DNA of 64,000 bases from Haloterrigena turkmenica DSM 5511 (GTDB lineage Archaea > Halobacteriota > Halobacteria > Halobacteriales > Natrialbaceae). The position numbers and the translations under genes were made by a program. Below the pieces are notes generated by a model. The model saw only the letters and a program-made list of their open reading frames with translations, searched no databases and was not told where the DNA came from. Location of the stretch: contig NC_013743.1 in NCBI RefSeq assembly GCF_000025325.1, positions 682,001-746,000 of the forward strand, written 5' to 3'. Of this stretch, positions 9,607 to 18,978 are shown in pieces (position 1 is the first letter of the stretch; every line of letters starts with the position of its first letter).

Positions 9607-11529
9607 ATGACTGATATCGGTGGATTCCAGGATCACGTCGCCCGCATCGATCTCTCGGAGGGGGAGGTCGCGTACGAGTCGATCGACGACGAGGACGCGA
9701 AGAAGTATATCGGCGCACGCGGCCTCGGGGTAAAGCACGTCTTCGAACAGGGTCCCGACGTCGACCCGCTCGGGCCAGACAACCTGCTGGCCTTCATGAA
9801 CGGGCCGCTGTCGGGGACGCAGACGACGATGAGCGGTCGGATCGCCGTCTGCACGAAATCGCCGTTGACGGGCACCGTCACGGACAGTCACCACGGCGGC
9901 TGGTCGGGTGCCCGGCTGAAGTGGGCCGGCTTCGACGGCCTGCTGTTCGAAGGCGAAGCCGACGAGCCGGTCTACGCCTACATCGAGGACGGCGAGGTCG
10001 AACTCCGAGACGCCTCTCACCTCTGGGGGGAGGGCTTCCACGACACGCGTGACACGATCGAGGAGGAGGTCGACGGCGCCTACGGCAAGAACCTCTCGAT
10101 CATGGGGATCGGCCCCGGCGGCGAGAACGGCGTCAAGTACGCCTGCATCATGAACGAGGACGATCGGGCCTCCGGTCGCGGCGGTACGGGCTGCGTCATG
10201 GGGTCGAAGAACCTCAAGGCGGTGGTCGTCAAGTCCGGGACGAAGATGCCCAAACCGGCGGACAAGGAGACGTTTATGGAGGGCCACCAGCAGGCGATGC
10301 AGGCCATCCAGGAGTCGGAGGTCACCGCGCCCAACGAGGGCGGCCTCTCGATGTACGGCACCAACGTCCTCATGAACATCGGCGAGGAGATGGACGGCCT
10401 CCCGACGAAGAACGGCCGGTACACCTCCACGGAGAGCATGCGCGAGGCCGAGGGCGCCGACATCGACGCCGAGCGCGTCTCCGGCGAGAACGTTCGCGAG
10501 AACATCCTCGTCGACGAACCGACCTGTCACTCCTGTCCGGTCGCCTGCAAGAAGGAAGTCGAGGTGACGGCGATGCACAAGGGCGAGGAGATGAACGTCC
10601 GCACGGAGTCCTACGAGTACGAATCGGCCTACGCGCTCGGCCCGAACTCCGGGCACACCGACCGGGACAAGATCGCCCTCATGATCGATCGCTGTAACGA
10701 CATGGGCGTCGACACTATCGAGACCGGAAACATGCTCGCGATGGCCATGGAGATGTCCGAGGAGGGCAAACTCGAGGACGAAGGCGAACTCGAGTGGGGC
10801 GACCACGAGACGATGCTCGAGCTGATCGAGCGCATCGCCTACCGCGAGGACGACCTCGCGGACCTGCTCGCCGAAGGGCCGCGCCGCGTCGCCGACCGGA
10901 AGGACGCCCACGACAACTCGCTCGCAGTCAAGGGCCAGACCATCGCGGCCTACGACCCCCGCTGTATGAAAGGGATGGGCATCGGCTACGCGACCTCGAA
11001 CCGCGGTGCCTGCCACCTGCGCGGGTACACGCCGGCCGCCGAAATCCTCGGCATCCCCGAGAAAGTCGACCCCTACGAGTACGAGGGCAAGGGCGAACTC
11101 ACCGCCCAGTTCCAGGACCTCCACGCGATCAGCGACTCGTTCGACATCTGCAAGTTCAACGCCTTCGCGGAGGGCATCGAGGAATACGTCACCCAGTACA
11201 ACGGGATGACCGGTCTCGACGTCACCGAGGACGAACTCCTCGAGGCCGGCGAGCGCATCTACAACCTCGAGCGCTACTACAACAATCTCGTCGGCTTCGA
11301 CGGCAGCGACGACTCGCTGCCAGAGCGCTTCCTCGAGGACGGCATCCCCGGCCAGGGTGCCAGTGAGGGCGAGTACTGCGAACTCGAGGAGATGAAAGAG
11401 GAGTACTACGACCACCGCGGCTGGGTCGACGGCGTCGTCCCCGACGAGAAACTCGACGACCTCGGAATCGATATCGGCCCCGGAACGGGTGTCTCCGCAG
11501 GCGACTCGGCGGCGCCGGCCGACGACTGA
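9607..11529 (+). CDS. aor: Tungsten-dependent aldehyde ferredoxin oxidoreductase, copy 1
   Basis: Oxidises aldehydes to carboxylic acids with ferredoxin as acceptor, using a bis-pterin tungsten (or molybdenum) centre and one [4Fe-4S] cluster in the cytoplasm. The 640-residue length is typical. Cluster ligands are visible as CHSCPVAC (Cys307, Cys310, Cys314) and Cys515 in DSFDICKFN; the N-terminal ARGLGVKHVFEQGPDVDP and GRGGTGCVMGSKNLKAVVVK blocks are family hallmarks. A Shine-Dalgarno GAGGAG sits just before the ATG. A close paralogue is at 34718-36649, with near-identical 3' DNA but a divergent middle. The physiological aldehyde is not readable from sequence. Confidence 0.92.
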   Translation: MTDIGGFQDHVARIDLSEGEVAYESIDDEDAKKYIGARGLGVKHVFEQGPDVDPLGPDNLLAFMNGPLSGTQTTMSGRIAVCTKSPLTGTVTDSHHGGWSGARLKWAGFDGLLFEGEADEPVYAYIEDGEVELRDASHLWGEGFHDTRDTIEEEVDGAYGKNLSIMGIGPGGENGVKYACIMNEDDRASGRGGTGCVMGSKNLKAVVVKSGTKMPKPADKETFMEGHQQAMQAIQESEVTAPNEGGLSMYGTNVLMNIGEEMDGLPTKNGRYTSTESMREAEGADIDAERVSGENVRENILVDEPTCHSCPVACKKEVEVTAMHKGEEMNVRTESYEYESAYALGPNSGHTDRDKIALMIDRCNDMGVDTIETGNMLAMAMEMSEEGKLEDEGELEWGDHETMLELIERIAYREDDLADLLAEGPRRVADRKDAHDNSLAVKGQTIAAYDPRCMKGMGIGYATSNRGACHLRGYTPAAEILGIPEKVDPYEYEGKGELTAQFQDLHAISDSFDICKFNAFAEGIEEYVTQYNGMTGLDVTEDELLEAGERIYNLERYYNNLVGFDGSDDSLPERFLEDGIPGQGASEGEYCELEEMKEEYYDHRGWVDGVVPDEKLDDLGIDIGPGTGVSAGDSAAPADD

Positions 11530-11602
11530 TCGCCGACACGACGCGGTCGGCCGGATCGTCGGGCCGTTCGGAGACGGCGTTTCCGCGATAGCGTTCCGGA
11601 CG

Positions 11603-12370
11603 ATGGCTTCGCGATACAACTTCGGTGTCTATCACTGGCGGCGACGGTTCCGTTCGATAGCTGTCGCGCTCGTCGCGGCCGTCGTCGGTGTCGCCGTCCG
11701 ACGGCGGACGAACGACGCTCGAGTTCGGCTGGCCGCGGCCGGGGTGACGATCGGTGCGGCCGGTTACATCGTCCGCGTGCTGCGTCGCCTCCTGTCGCCG
11801 CCACCGTGGGCGCTCGAGCGAGCGAAGTACGACGCGCTCGCGACGCGACTCCCGCTGGCCGACGCGGATCGCGTTCTCGACGTCGGCTGTGGGACGGGCC
11901 GGTCGCTCGCGGGGCTCGCTCCGCACGCGTCGCCCGATTCGGTCGCGATCGGCCTCGACGTCTTCGACGATCGCATCATTCTCGGGAACGGGCCGGCGCT
12001 CGCGCGGCGCAACGCCGACCGCGCCGGGCTCGCGGCGACCCCGATCATCGGCGACGCAGCGGCGCTCCCGCTCGCGGCCGATTCGATCCCCGTCGTCACC
12101 GCCTGCCGCGTCCTCCACGACCTCGAGGCGACGGCCGCGGATCGAACGCTGCGCGAGATCCGCCGCGTGTGCGAACCCGACGGAACGCTCGGGATTCTCG
12201 AGTTGCCGTTGACCCCCGACGGCGTTTCCCGTCATCCCGAACCCTACTGGACAGATCGCGTCACCGCGGCGGGCTTCCGAATCGAGTCGCTCGAGCGACT
12301 CGAACGCGATACCGGGACCCCCTATATCGTGATCGTCGCGACGCCGCGAATCGAGAGTGACGACGGATGA
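11603..12370 (+). CDS. Membrane-anchored class I SAM-dependent methyltransferase
   Basis: 255-residue protein with one or two N-terminal membrane segments (about residues 15-55) followed by a Rossmann methyltransferase domain. Motif I is VLDVGCGTGRSLAGLAP and the later strand motifs include IIGDAAALPLAADS and CEPDGTLGILELPL. The substrate is unknown. The start at 11603 was chosen because the longer frame overlaps the end of the AOR gene and the extension is Arg-rich and atypical. It follows aor by 73 bases and may be cotranscribed. Confidence 0.75.
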   Translation: MASRYNFGVYHWRRRFRSIAVALVAAVVGVAVRRRTNDARVRLAAAGVTIGAAGYIVRVLRRLLSPPPWALERAKYDALATRLPLADADRVLDVGCGTGRSLAGLAPHASPDSVAIGLDVFDDRIILGNGPALARRNADRAGLAATPIIGDAAALPLAADSIPVVTACRVLHDLEATAADRTLREIRRVCEPDGTLGILELPLTPDGVSRHPEPYWTDRVTAAGFRIESLERLERDTGTPYIVIVATPRIESDDG

Positions 12371-12506
12371 CCCGCCCGCCGCCGGCTCCCGCCGGCCGGA
12401 CCGCCGGCAGGCATCGACTCGAGACGGTCACCGGAAACGGACTACTTAACGGAACGTACAAATCCTTTATTCCGGGGTTCGTGGTTAGCACCTCCTGTGG
12501 GAGATA

Positions 12507-13586
12507 ATGGCAAACATACGCTACGATCGCCGCCGATTCCTCGCCGTCGCGGGGGGCGTAACTTCGACCGTCGCTGGCTGTCTCGGCGGTCCAGGTGAGA
12601 GCGACTCGAGCGATACCGCCGACGGCGAGCCCACCGTCACCGACGTCTCGCTGCTGCTCAACTGGCGGATCAGCGGGCTGCACGCGCCCTACGTCGCGGC
12701 CCGTGAGAACGGATTTTACGCGGACGAGGGGTTCGAGAGCGTCGATATCGAGAGCGGGGACGGCTCGGACTTCGCCGCGAATCAGGCCGGACTGGGGAAC
12801 GTCGAGTTCGCGATCACGAGCGCCGATCAACTGCTGAACGTCAACAGCCGCGGTCTCTCGCCGCGCTGCGTCGCGGTCGTCATGCAGCGCAACCCGAACG
12901 TGGTCTTCGCGACCCGCGACGGATTCGGCGAGCTGACCGACCCCGAGCAACTCGAGGGAACGACCGTCGGCAGCGGTCCCGGGATGGTCCGCCAGATGAC
13001 CGAGGCGTACCTCGATCGCCACGGCGTCCTCGAGAGCGTCGACTACGTCGACGCCGGTTTCGACACCGTCCAGCAGCTGCTCGCGGGCGACCTCGACGCC
13101 GCCGGCGGCGTGTTCGGCGACGTCGTCGACGCCGAACATCAAGGCGCGACGGTCGACGTGCTCTCGATCGACGAGACGATCCGCTCGTACGGCCACCTCA
13201 TCGCGACCGACGCGGACTTCGCCGGTTCGAACGAGGCGACCGTCCGCTCGTTTCTCCGCGCGACCGCGAGGGGTGCCGCCTGGGCGAGCACCAACCCCGC
13301 TGACGCGGTCGACCTCCTCGTCGACGCCCAGCCCGAACTCGAGGAGGTCCGCGAGAACCAGGCCGACAAGTGGGATCGGATGCACGCCGAGTACATGTTC
13401 TCGGAGACCGTCCGCGAGCGCGGCTGGGGATACAGCGAATCGGGACCGTGGGAGGAGACCTACGAGACGCTCGCGGCGGCCGACGTCTTCGAGGACGACG
13501 TCGATCCCGAAACGGTGTGGACGAACGACTACCTCGATGATGAGTCCGAACACATCGCCGACTACGCGGCACGGGTCGAATCGTAA
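12507..13586 (+). CDS. Tat lipoprotein substrate-binding protein, NMT1/THI5-SsuA type
   Basis: 359-residue exported solute receptor for an ABC importer. The N terminus has a twin-arginine signal and haloarchaeal lipobox: RRRFLAVAGGVTSTVAGCLGG, in short RRRFLAVAGG then AGCLGG, so it should be anchored outside the membrane by a lipid on Cys25. The mature part is an NMT1/THI5-like domain (LLLNWRISGLHAPYVAARE, ITSADQLLNVNSRG, TVGSGPGMVRQMTE). This fold binds pyrimidines, sulfonates, flavins and other small organics, so the ligand is open. GGGAG precedes the ATG. It heads a two-gene unit with the permease at 13698 and shares C-terminal motifs with the cytosolic protein at 17543-18817. Confidence 0.85.
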   Translation: MANIRYDRRRFLAVAGGVTSTVAGCLGGPGESDSSDTADGEPTVTDVSLLLNWRISGLHAPYVAARENGFYADEGFESVDIESGDGSDFAANQAGLGNVEFAITSADQLLNVNSRGLSPRCVAVVMQRNPNVVFATRDGFGELTDPEQLEGTTVGSGPGMVRQMTEAYLDRHGVLESVDYVDAGFDTVQQLLAGDLDAAGGVFGDVVDAEHQGATVDVLSIDETIRSYGHLIATDADFAGSNEATVRSFLRATARGAAWASTNPADAVDLLVDAQPELEEVRENQADKWDRMHAEYMFSETVRERGWGYSESGPWEETYETLAAADVFEDDVDPETVWTNDYLDDESEHIADYAARVES

Positions 13587-13697
13587 CCGCCCGCGAGCCT
13601 CGAGGCCCGCCGCGAACCGGTGGCCGATCGAGGGACAGCGGATTCGACGGAGCCGACGGAACGGCACCGAACCGACGCCGGAAACGGAGCGAAATCG

Positions 13698-14597
13698 ATG
13701 AGCGACGGACGGAGTGAGTCGATGCCCGACGGTGATAGACCGGGAACGGGAGCGGGAGCGATGCCCGATGGTCGAACCGACCGCCACCGCCATCGCCCGG
13801 TCCGGACGCCGTCGATCGGGCGATCGCGATCCGTCCGCGATCGAGTCGCGCCCGTCGGGAAACGCGTCGGACCGCCGGCGCTCGTCCTCGTCGTTCTGCT
13901 CGCCGCGTGGCAGGCGGCCGTCGTCGCCACCGGGCTCCCGACGCTGCTGCTTCCGTCGCCGACCGACGTCGCGACCGCGCTGCTCGAGACGTATCCGACC
14001 CTGCTCGGCGATGCGGTCGTGACGGGCGTCACCGCCGCAGCGGGGCTGCTCGCCGGCGGTCTCGTCGGCTTCGCGCTCGCGTTCGCGATGACTTACTCGC
14101 GGACGGCGACGCGGACGCTGGTGCCCTACGTCGTCGCCTTACGGATCGCGCCGCTGATCGCCGTCGCGCCGCTGCTGTTCCTCTGGTTCGGCCGCGGAAT
14201 CCCGGCACGGGCGCTGCTCGTCGCGACGCTGACCGTCTTCCCGATGACGATCGCCGCGCTCGACGGACTGCGGGAGACGCCGGCGGCGTACCTCGACCTC
14301 GCCGACTCCGTGGGCGCGTCGCGGCTCGAGACCTTCCTGTTCGTCCGCGTGCCGGCCGCCGCGCCGAGCGTCGTCGCCGGGTTCAAGATCGCGGCCACGC
14401 TGTCGGTCATCGGCGCGGTCGTCGCCGAGTTCGTCACGCTCCGGGCCGGGCTGGGCTACCGGGTGTTCGACACGGCGACGTACCTCGAGACGGCCGAGAC
14501 CTACGCCGCGCTGGTCGTCCTCGCGGCGCTGGGGATCGGGTTCTATCTGGTCCCGGTGGCGCTCGAGCGGTTGCTGTGGTCGGCTTCCGAACGATAG
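13698..14597 (+). CDS. ABC transporter permease (SsuC/TauC type), copy 1
   Basis: 299-residue inner-membrane permease with about six helices and the BPD_transp_1 coupling loop around TPAAYLDLADSVGASRLETF. The first 55 residues are hydrophilic and Arg-rich, unusual for the family. Starts at 13620 (GTG) or 13722 are possible; the ATG at 13698 has GGAG eight bases upstream. It lies 111 bases after the lipoprotein receptor and has no ATPase next to it, so it probably uses the ATPase at 16770-17546. Confidence 0.85.
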   Translation: MSDGRSESMPDGDRPGTGAGAMPDGRTDRHRHRPVRTPSIGRSRSVRDRVAPVGKRVGPPALVLVVLLAAWQAAVVATGLPTLLLPSPTDVATALLETYPTLLGDAVVTGVTAAAGLLAGGLVGFALAFAMTYSRTATRTLVPYVVALRIAPLIAVAPLLFLWFGRGIPARALLVATLTVFPMTIAALDGLRETPAAYLDLADSVGASRLETFLFVRVPAAAPSVVAGFKIAATLSVIGAVVAEFVTLRAGLGYRVFDTATYLETAETYAALVVLAALGIGFYLVPVALERLLWSASER

Positions 14598-14730
14598 TCG
14601 CGAACGGTAGCGGCTCTCAGATGCGCGTGCCGGTTTCGACACCGCGTAATGGAACGCGCGTATTCGGCACCGAGGACAGGTAGAAGATCGCCCCGAACGA
14701 TACAGACGTCTGGATCGGGCGTTACGGCTC

Positions 14731-15597
14731 CTAACTCACACGTTCGTACACGCCCTGGACGACGGCGATCCGGTCTTCTTCGAGGTTCCGGACGACGTTC
14801 GCCGCTTTGACCGGCGTTTCCGATCCCATCAGGAGGTTGAGTCCGAGCGGTGGCGGCGCGTCCGCTGGCCGCGATCGCATCGACTCCACCACGTTCCGAA
14901 ACCACTCGAGGCTCGGCCCCGTGACGTCCCTCCAGGCGATCTCGTCGAAGCCGCGACCGAGGACGATCTCCCGGAGTCGCTCGGGCGGATCGAGGTGGCT
15001 GAGGGACGCATCCGACGCCCAGGGGACCGGGAACACCGGTTCGCCCCGCGGCCCGGCATAGATTTCGTACAGTGCGAGCGTACCCCCTGGTCTGCAGACG
15101 CGCCCCGCTTCCTCGACCGCCGCTTCCGTGGCCTCGACGTTCAGCAACGTGTGCTCGAACCAAACGACGTCGAACGTCTCGTCCTCGAACGGCAGGTCGA
15201 GGGCGTTTCCGCGCTGGAAGCGGACCTCGTCGGTCAACCCCACTCGATCGGTAAAGAGCGTCGCAGCCCGACAGTACTCCTCGACGATATCGATTCCGAC
15301 GACGTCGCAACCGAACTCGGAAGCGAGGGTGCGAGCGGGCCCACCGATCCCGCACCCGATGTCGAGGACGCGAGAGTTGGCTTCGACCGCCGCGAGGTCG
15401 GCGACTTCTCGGGTCGCCTCGCGGCCGCGGATGTGGAACTCGTCGAACGACGCGATATCGTCCCGAGTGAGCGCGTCGACGTCTTTCCCGGCGGCTTCGA
15501 GGGCGGCGAGGATTTCGTCGCCGAGGTCGGTCACTCCGTAGTGTTCGTTCAAGGCCGCTTCGCGGGGGCTGTCCGCTTTCGATTCATCGCTCGTCAT
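14731..15597 (-). CDS. SAM-dependent methyltransferase (UbiE/sterol-methyltransferase-like)
   Basis: 288-residue soluble methyltransferase. Motif I is VLDIGCGIGGPARTLASEF, motif II region VVGIDIVEEYCRAA, and post-motif GRVCRPGGTLALYEI. The N terminus (ALNEHYGVTDLGDEILAALE) resembles small-molecule methyltransferases of the sterol/tocopherol group. The ATG at 15597 is used; the longer frame starts at 15627. It lies between the two halves of the ABC system but its product gives no clear link to transport. The substrate is unknown. Confidence 0.8.
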   Translation of the reverse strand: MTSDESKADSPREAALNEHYGVTDLGDEILAALEAAGKDVDALTRDDIASFDEFHIRGREATREVADLAAVEANSRVLDIGCGIGGPARTLASEFGCDVVGIDIVEEYCRAATLFTDRVGLTDEVRFQRGNALDLPFEDETFDVVWFEHTLLNVEATEAAVEEAGRVCRPGGTLALYEIYAGPRGEPVFPVPWASDASLSHLDPPERLREIVLGRGFDEIAWRDVTGPSLEWFRNVVESMRSRPADAPPPLGLNLLMGSETPVKAANVVRNLEEDRIAVVQGVYERVS

Positions 15598-15996
15598 GTC
15601 GTACCCTCCCTCGACAGGAGACGTCACAGTGGCCGGCCACCGCGTTGCTCCCGTCGTCTCTCGAGTCGGCCATCATCTTCGGTTCCCTGGCACGACATCG
15701 ACTGAGTGCGGTGAGTTCCTGCGGCAGGACATCTCGATTTCCCGTGGACGTCGTTCGTATAGTTCCATTCTAGATGGCTATGGCATCAGGCACCATAGCG
15801 TTTACACGACCGTCGCTGATTCGCGGTTGATTTCGTCTCAGCAGGATGGGCGCGAGATCTGCCCCTCTGTATGCAGCAGGCGGTTTTCGGCGGACGGCTG
15901 GTTATCGATAGTCGGTCCGGTAACTGCTTCGCCTGTACTCGTCGCGGGATTCGCGAGCGACGACGAAGAAGGAACATCGACGACTACCTGTCGCGA
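15598..15996. other. Intergenic region with a short inverted repeat
   Basis: About 400 bases without a convincing gene, between two minus-strand units. It carries the promoter side of the methyltransferase. A perfect 7-base inverted repeat, GCTATGG at 15777-15783 and CCATAGC at 15793-15799 with a 9-base spacer, lies about 180 bases upstream of the methyltransferase start and could be an operator. No TATA box was placed with confidence. Confidence 0.4.
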
Positions 15997-16773
15997 TCAA
16001 CCCGCCATTTCGAGCCCCAGCCACCGCTTCACACCGCGCTGGACGAGCACCACCGCCCCGTACAGTGCCAGTCCCAGTGCCAGCAACACCGCGAGCGCCG
16101 CGAGCATGACGTCCGGGCGGACGTTCTCCGAGCCCATCAGGATCAGAAAGCCCAGTCCGCGGTCCGCGATCACCCACTCCGCGACGACCGCGCCCACCAC
16201 CGCGAGGGTCACCGACTGCTTGAGCCCCGCGAAGACGTCCGGCAGCGCGTACGGGAGGTCGACGTAGACGATCCGCTCGAGCGGGCCGGCGTCGACCGAC
16301 CGCAGCAGGTCGCGGTGGGCCGACGGGGCGCGCTCGAGGCCGGCGGCGGTGCTCAGCACGAGCGGGAAGAAGGTGATGAGCGCGACGAAGACGACGGCGG
16401 TCTCCGTTCCCGTCCCGAGGTAGATTAACAGCAGCGGCGCGACGGCGATCTTCGGCAGGACTCTGACGGCCACCAGATAGGGGTAGACCGCCGTCCGGAA
16501 CCAGGGGAGGTAGGCGACGAGCACCGCCAGCAGGAAGCCGGCCGCGATCCCGACGCTGCCGCCGTAGAGGACCGTCTCGAGGGTATACCAGGCGTTGTGT
16601 GCGTACAGTGTCGGATTCCCCGTCAGTCGAGCGACGACGGCGCCCGGCGAGGGCAGGACGAACGACGGTACGTCGCCGACGACCGTCACCGCCCACCAGC
16701 ACAGCGCGGCGACGGCCAGCGCGGCGGTCGGGAAGAACACGTCGCCCGCGAGCGTCCGGATTCGCGCCGTCAT
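15997..16773 (-). CDS. ABC transporter permease (SsuC/TauC type), copy 2
   Basis: 258-residue permease with about six membrane helices and the coupling-loop region RAPSAHRDLLRSVDAGPLER followed by VDLPYALPDVFAGLKQ. The start at 16773 overlaps the end of the ATPase gene as ATGA, a strong sign of translational coupling. It is only moderately similar to the permease at 13698, so the transporter may use a permease heterodimer or there may be two importers sharing one ATPase. No exported binding protein is in this cluster. Confidence 0.88.
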   Translation of the reverse strand: MTARIRTLAGDVFFPTAALAVAALCWWAVTVVGDVPSFVLPSPGAVVARLTGNPTLYAHNAWYTLETVLYGGSVGIAAGFLLAVLVAYLPWFRTAVYPYLVAVRVLPKIAVAPLLLIYLGTGTETAVVFVALITFFPLVLSTAAGLERAPSAHRDLLRSVDAGPLERIVYVDLPYALPDVFAGLKQSVTLAVVGAVVAEWVIADRGLGFLILMGSENVRPDVMLAALAVLLALGLALYGAVVLVQRGVKRWLGLEMAG

Positions 16774-17546
16774 CGGTCTCGCCCTCGATCTCGCTCCCGG
16801 TCTCGGTCGTGGGCCTCGTGAAGCGTCCGTCGGACGGTCGCAACTTGTTCCTGGAACGCCCGCGAGCCGAAGACGTCCGCGTCCCGCGGTTCGGGCAGGT
16901 CGATTTCGTAGGCGGCCTCGATCCGGCCCGGTCGCCCGCAGACGACGAGACAGCGATCGGCGAGAAACACCGCTTCGGGAACGCTGTGAGTGACGAAGAC
17001 GACCGTCTTCCGCTCGCGGCGCCAGACGTCCCGGATCTCGACCCCGAGTTCGTCGCGTGTGATCTCGTCGAGTTCGCCGAACGGCTCGTCCATCAGGAGC
17101 ACGTCCGCGCCGAGGTGGAGCGCGCGAGCGATCGCGACCCGCTGGCGCATCCCGCCGGAGAGCGCCGCCGGTCGGGCGTCCGCGAACCCCCCGAGGCCCA
17201 TCGTCTCCAGCAGCGCCCGCGCGTCGGCCTCGTCGGGTTCCTCGCCGGCCAGTCGCCGGAGAAAGGTGACGTTCTCGAGGGCGGTCTTCCACTGGAAGAG
17301 AGTGTGGCGCTGGAAGACGAAGCCGAGGTCGGCACCGGCCTGTGCGGCCGCGGGCGGCTTCCCGTCGATGCGCACGCGGCCGGTCGTCGGCGTCTGGAGG
17401 CCGCCGATCGTCCGCAGCAGCGTCGTCTTCCCGCAGCCCGACGGACCGACGACCGTGACGAACTCGCCGTCGTCGATCCGGAGATCGACGTCTTCGATCG
17501 CGGTGATATCGTCGAACCGAACCGTGACGTCCGCGAGATCGATCAC
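16770..17546 (-). CDS. ABC transporter ATP-binding protein (SsuB/TauB type)
   Basis: 258-residue ATPase that energises import. Walker A is GPSGCGKTT, the Q loop is VFQRHTLFQW, the signature is LSGGMRQRVAIARAL, Walker B is VLLMDEPFGELD and the switch His is in FVTHSVPEAV. The last 20 residues are a charged Arg/Asp run (DRDRERDRGRDR). It starts with GTG at 17546 overlapping the upstream stop as GTGA, and its own stop overlaps the permease start as ATGA. It is the only ATPase for the two permeases in this region. Confidence 0.92.
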   Translation of the reverse strand: MIDLADVTVRFDDITAIEDVDLRIDDGEFVTVVGPSGCGKTTLLRTIGGLQTPTTGRVRIDGKPPAAAQAGADLGFVFQRHTLFQWKTALENVTFLRRLAGEEPDEADARALLETMGLGGFADARPAALSGGMRQRVAIARALHLGADVLLMDEPFGELDEITRDELGVEIRDVWRRERKTVVFVTHSVPEAVFLADRCLVVCGRPGRIEAAYEIDLPEPRDADVFGSRAFQEQVATVRRTLHEAHDRDRERDRGRDR

Positions 17547-18817
17547 GCCGCATCACCGAGCAGCGAACCCTGCGCTAAGGCCGTTCGGAGGCGGTCCCAC
17601 ATCTCGGGTCGATGCCAGCCCCAGCCGCGTTCGCGGACGGCGTCGCTGCTGCCGAAGTCGGACGCCGCGCGAGCGAACGTTCGCCGAATTCGCTCCGGCG
17701 GGTCGTCGCTCTCCGCGGCGATCCGCTCGGCCGCCGGGCCGGGATCGCGACGCGCCGCGGCCCAGCCGCCGGTCGTCCCCGCGAGGACGTTCCCGATCTC
17801 CCGCGCCCGCTCGTCGAGCGTCCGCTTATGGGCGACGATCGTCGGCCCGTAGATCGGGAAGTGATCGGTAATCGGGAGCACGTCGACGGTCGCTCCATCT
17901 CGCTCGAGCTCTCGCGGATCGGCGATCGATCCGGTCACGACGTCGGCCTCGCCGCGACGGAGGGCGTCGCGCTCCTCGCCGTTCGTATCGACGACGGTGA
18001 CGTCCTTGTCGAACGCTCTCTGCGAGAGAAAGAGTCGTCCGAGCAGGCGCGTCTCGGCGTTCGGCGGCATGCCGACTCGTCGGCCCTCGAGCTGATCGAC
18101 GCTGCGCAGGGGCTCACCGAACGCCTCGCGGACGGTGTAGAGGACGGTCATCGCCCGCTGGTAGAGCGGCGCGACCGGGACGATCGGCTCGCCGGCCTCG
18201 CGGGCGCGGACGACCGTCGCGGCGCCGGCGAGGGCCAACTCCGCCGTTCCCGAGACGACGCGCTCGAGCGCTCGCCGGGAGCCGTCACGATGCTCGAGCC
18301 GGACGTCGATTCCGAACGCGTCGTACCACTCGGCCGCGATCGCCGCGTATATCGGGAGGTGAAGCGCGTTCGGTCGCCAGTTCAGCGCGAGTTCGATCGG
18401 CGAGTCTGACGGTGCTGCCGCGCCGGACCGCGGTTCCACTGTCGCGCCGCCGCGGAAGCCATCGGCGAGTTCGAGCAGCGCCCGTGCGTGACTCTCGTAG
18501 GTCGTTTCGATCGTCGGCTCGATGCCGGCGGTCGGTCGCCACGCGGTCCGCGGTCGACCGCCGGACGCGGCCGCGTTGACGGTCGTCCGCTCGACCAGGT
18601 CGCGGGACTCGAGTCGCGCCATCGCCTCGCTGATCGTCGTTCGGTTCACACCGGTGCCGATCTGCAGGTGAACGTTCGTCGTCGGATCGGTCTCGCGCTC
18701 GGCTCGCAGGAGCAGATACGCGAGGAGTCGGGCCGGCGTTCGCCCGATCCCGGCCGCGATACTGTCGACGACCGGGTCGTCCTCGTCGTCGAGTGCCCAG
18801 ACGGAACGCGTTCGCAT
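17543..18817 (-). CDS. Winged-helix regulator fused to a cytosolic NMT1/THI5-like binding domain
   Basis: 424-residue protein with no signal peptide. Residues about 20-100 form a winged helix (TNVHLQIGTGVNRTTISEAM then ARLESRDLVERTTV). Residues about 135-410 are an NMT1/THI5-type solute-binding domain (ELALNWRPNALHLPIYAAIA, RRVGMPPNAETRLLGRLF). It shares end-of-domain motifs with the lipoprotein at 12507: VRERGWGWHRPEMWD here and VRERGWGYSESGPWE there. The simplest reading is a transcription factor that senses in the cytosol the ligand imported by this transporter. It is first in a coupled three-gene unit with the ATPase and permease, and is divergent from the PQQ locus. Confidence 0.85.
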   Translation of the reverse strand: MRTRSVWALDDEDDPVVDSIAAGIGRTPARLLAYLLLRAERETDPTTNVHLQIGTGVNRTTISEAMARLESRDLVERTTVNAAASGGRPRTAWRPTAGIEPTIETTYESHARALLELADGFRGGATVEPRSGAAAPSDSPIELALNWRPNALHLPIYAAIAAEWYDAFGIDVRLEHRDGSRRALERVVSGTAELALAGAATVVRAREAGEPIVPVAPLYQRAMTVLYTVREAFGEPLRSVDQLEGRRVGMPPNAETRLLGRLFLSQRAFDKDVTVVDTNGEERDALRRGEADVVTGSIADPRELERDGATVDVLPITDHFPIYGPTIVAHKRTLDERAREIGNVLAGTTGGWAAARRDPGPAAERIAAESDDPPERIRRTFARAASDFGSSDAVRERGWGWHRPEMWDRLRTALAQGSLLGDAA

Positions 18818-18978
18818 TGAGACATGATATCAATCCACGCCCAATTGCATAAGGCTAGCACTACGTGCGAGAAGTGTACCCGAACACGGCAGCATCGACA
18901 CGCGGGGTCCGTCCTCGGATTCGCCGTCGGTGACTGGCCCGCGTGAGTTTTGGCTACCCTACTGGATGGTGCGTTCAG

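Noticed and set aside
9583-11619. 678-residue minus-strand frame opposite the first AOR gene
   Set aside because: It is an antisense shadow of a well-supported AOR gene; its translation has no known motif and is a GC-driven artefact.
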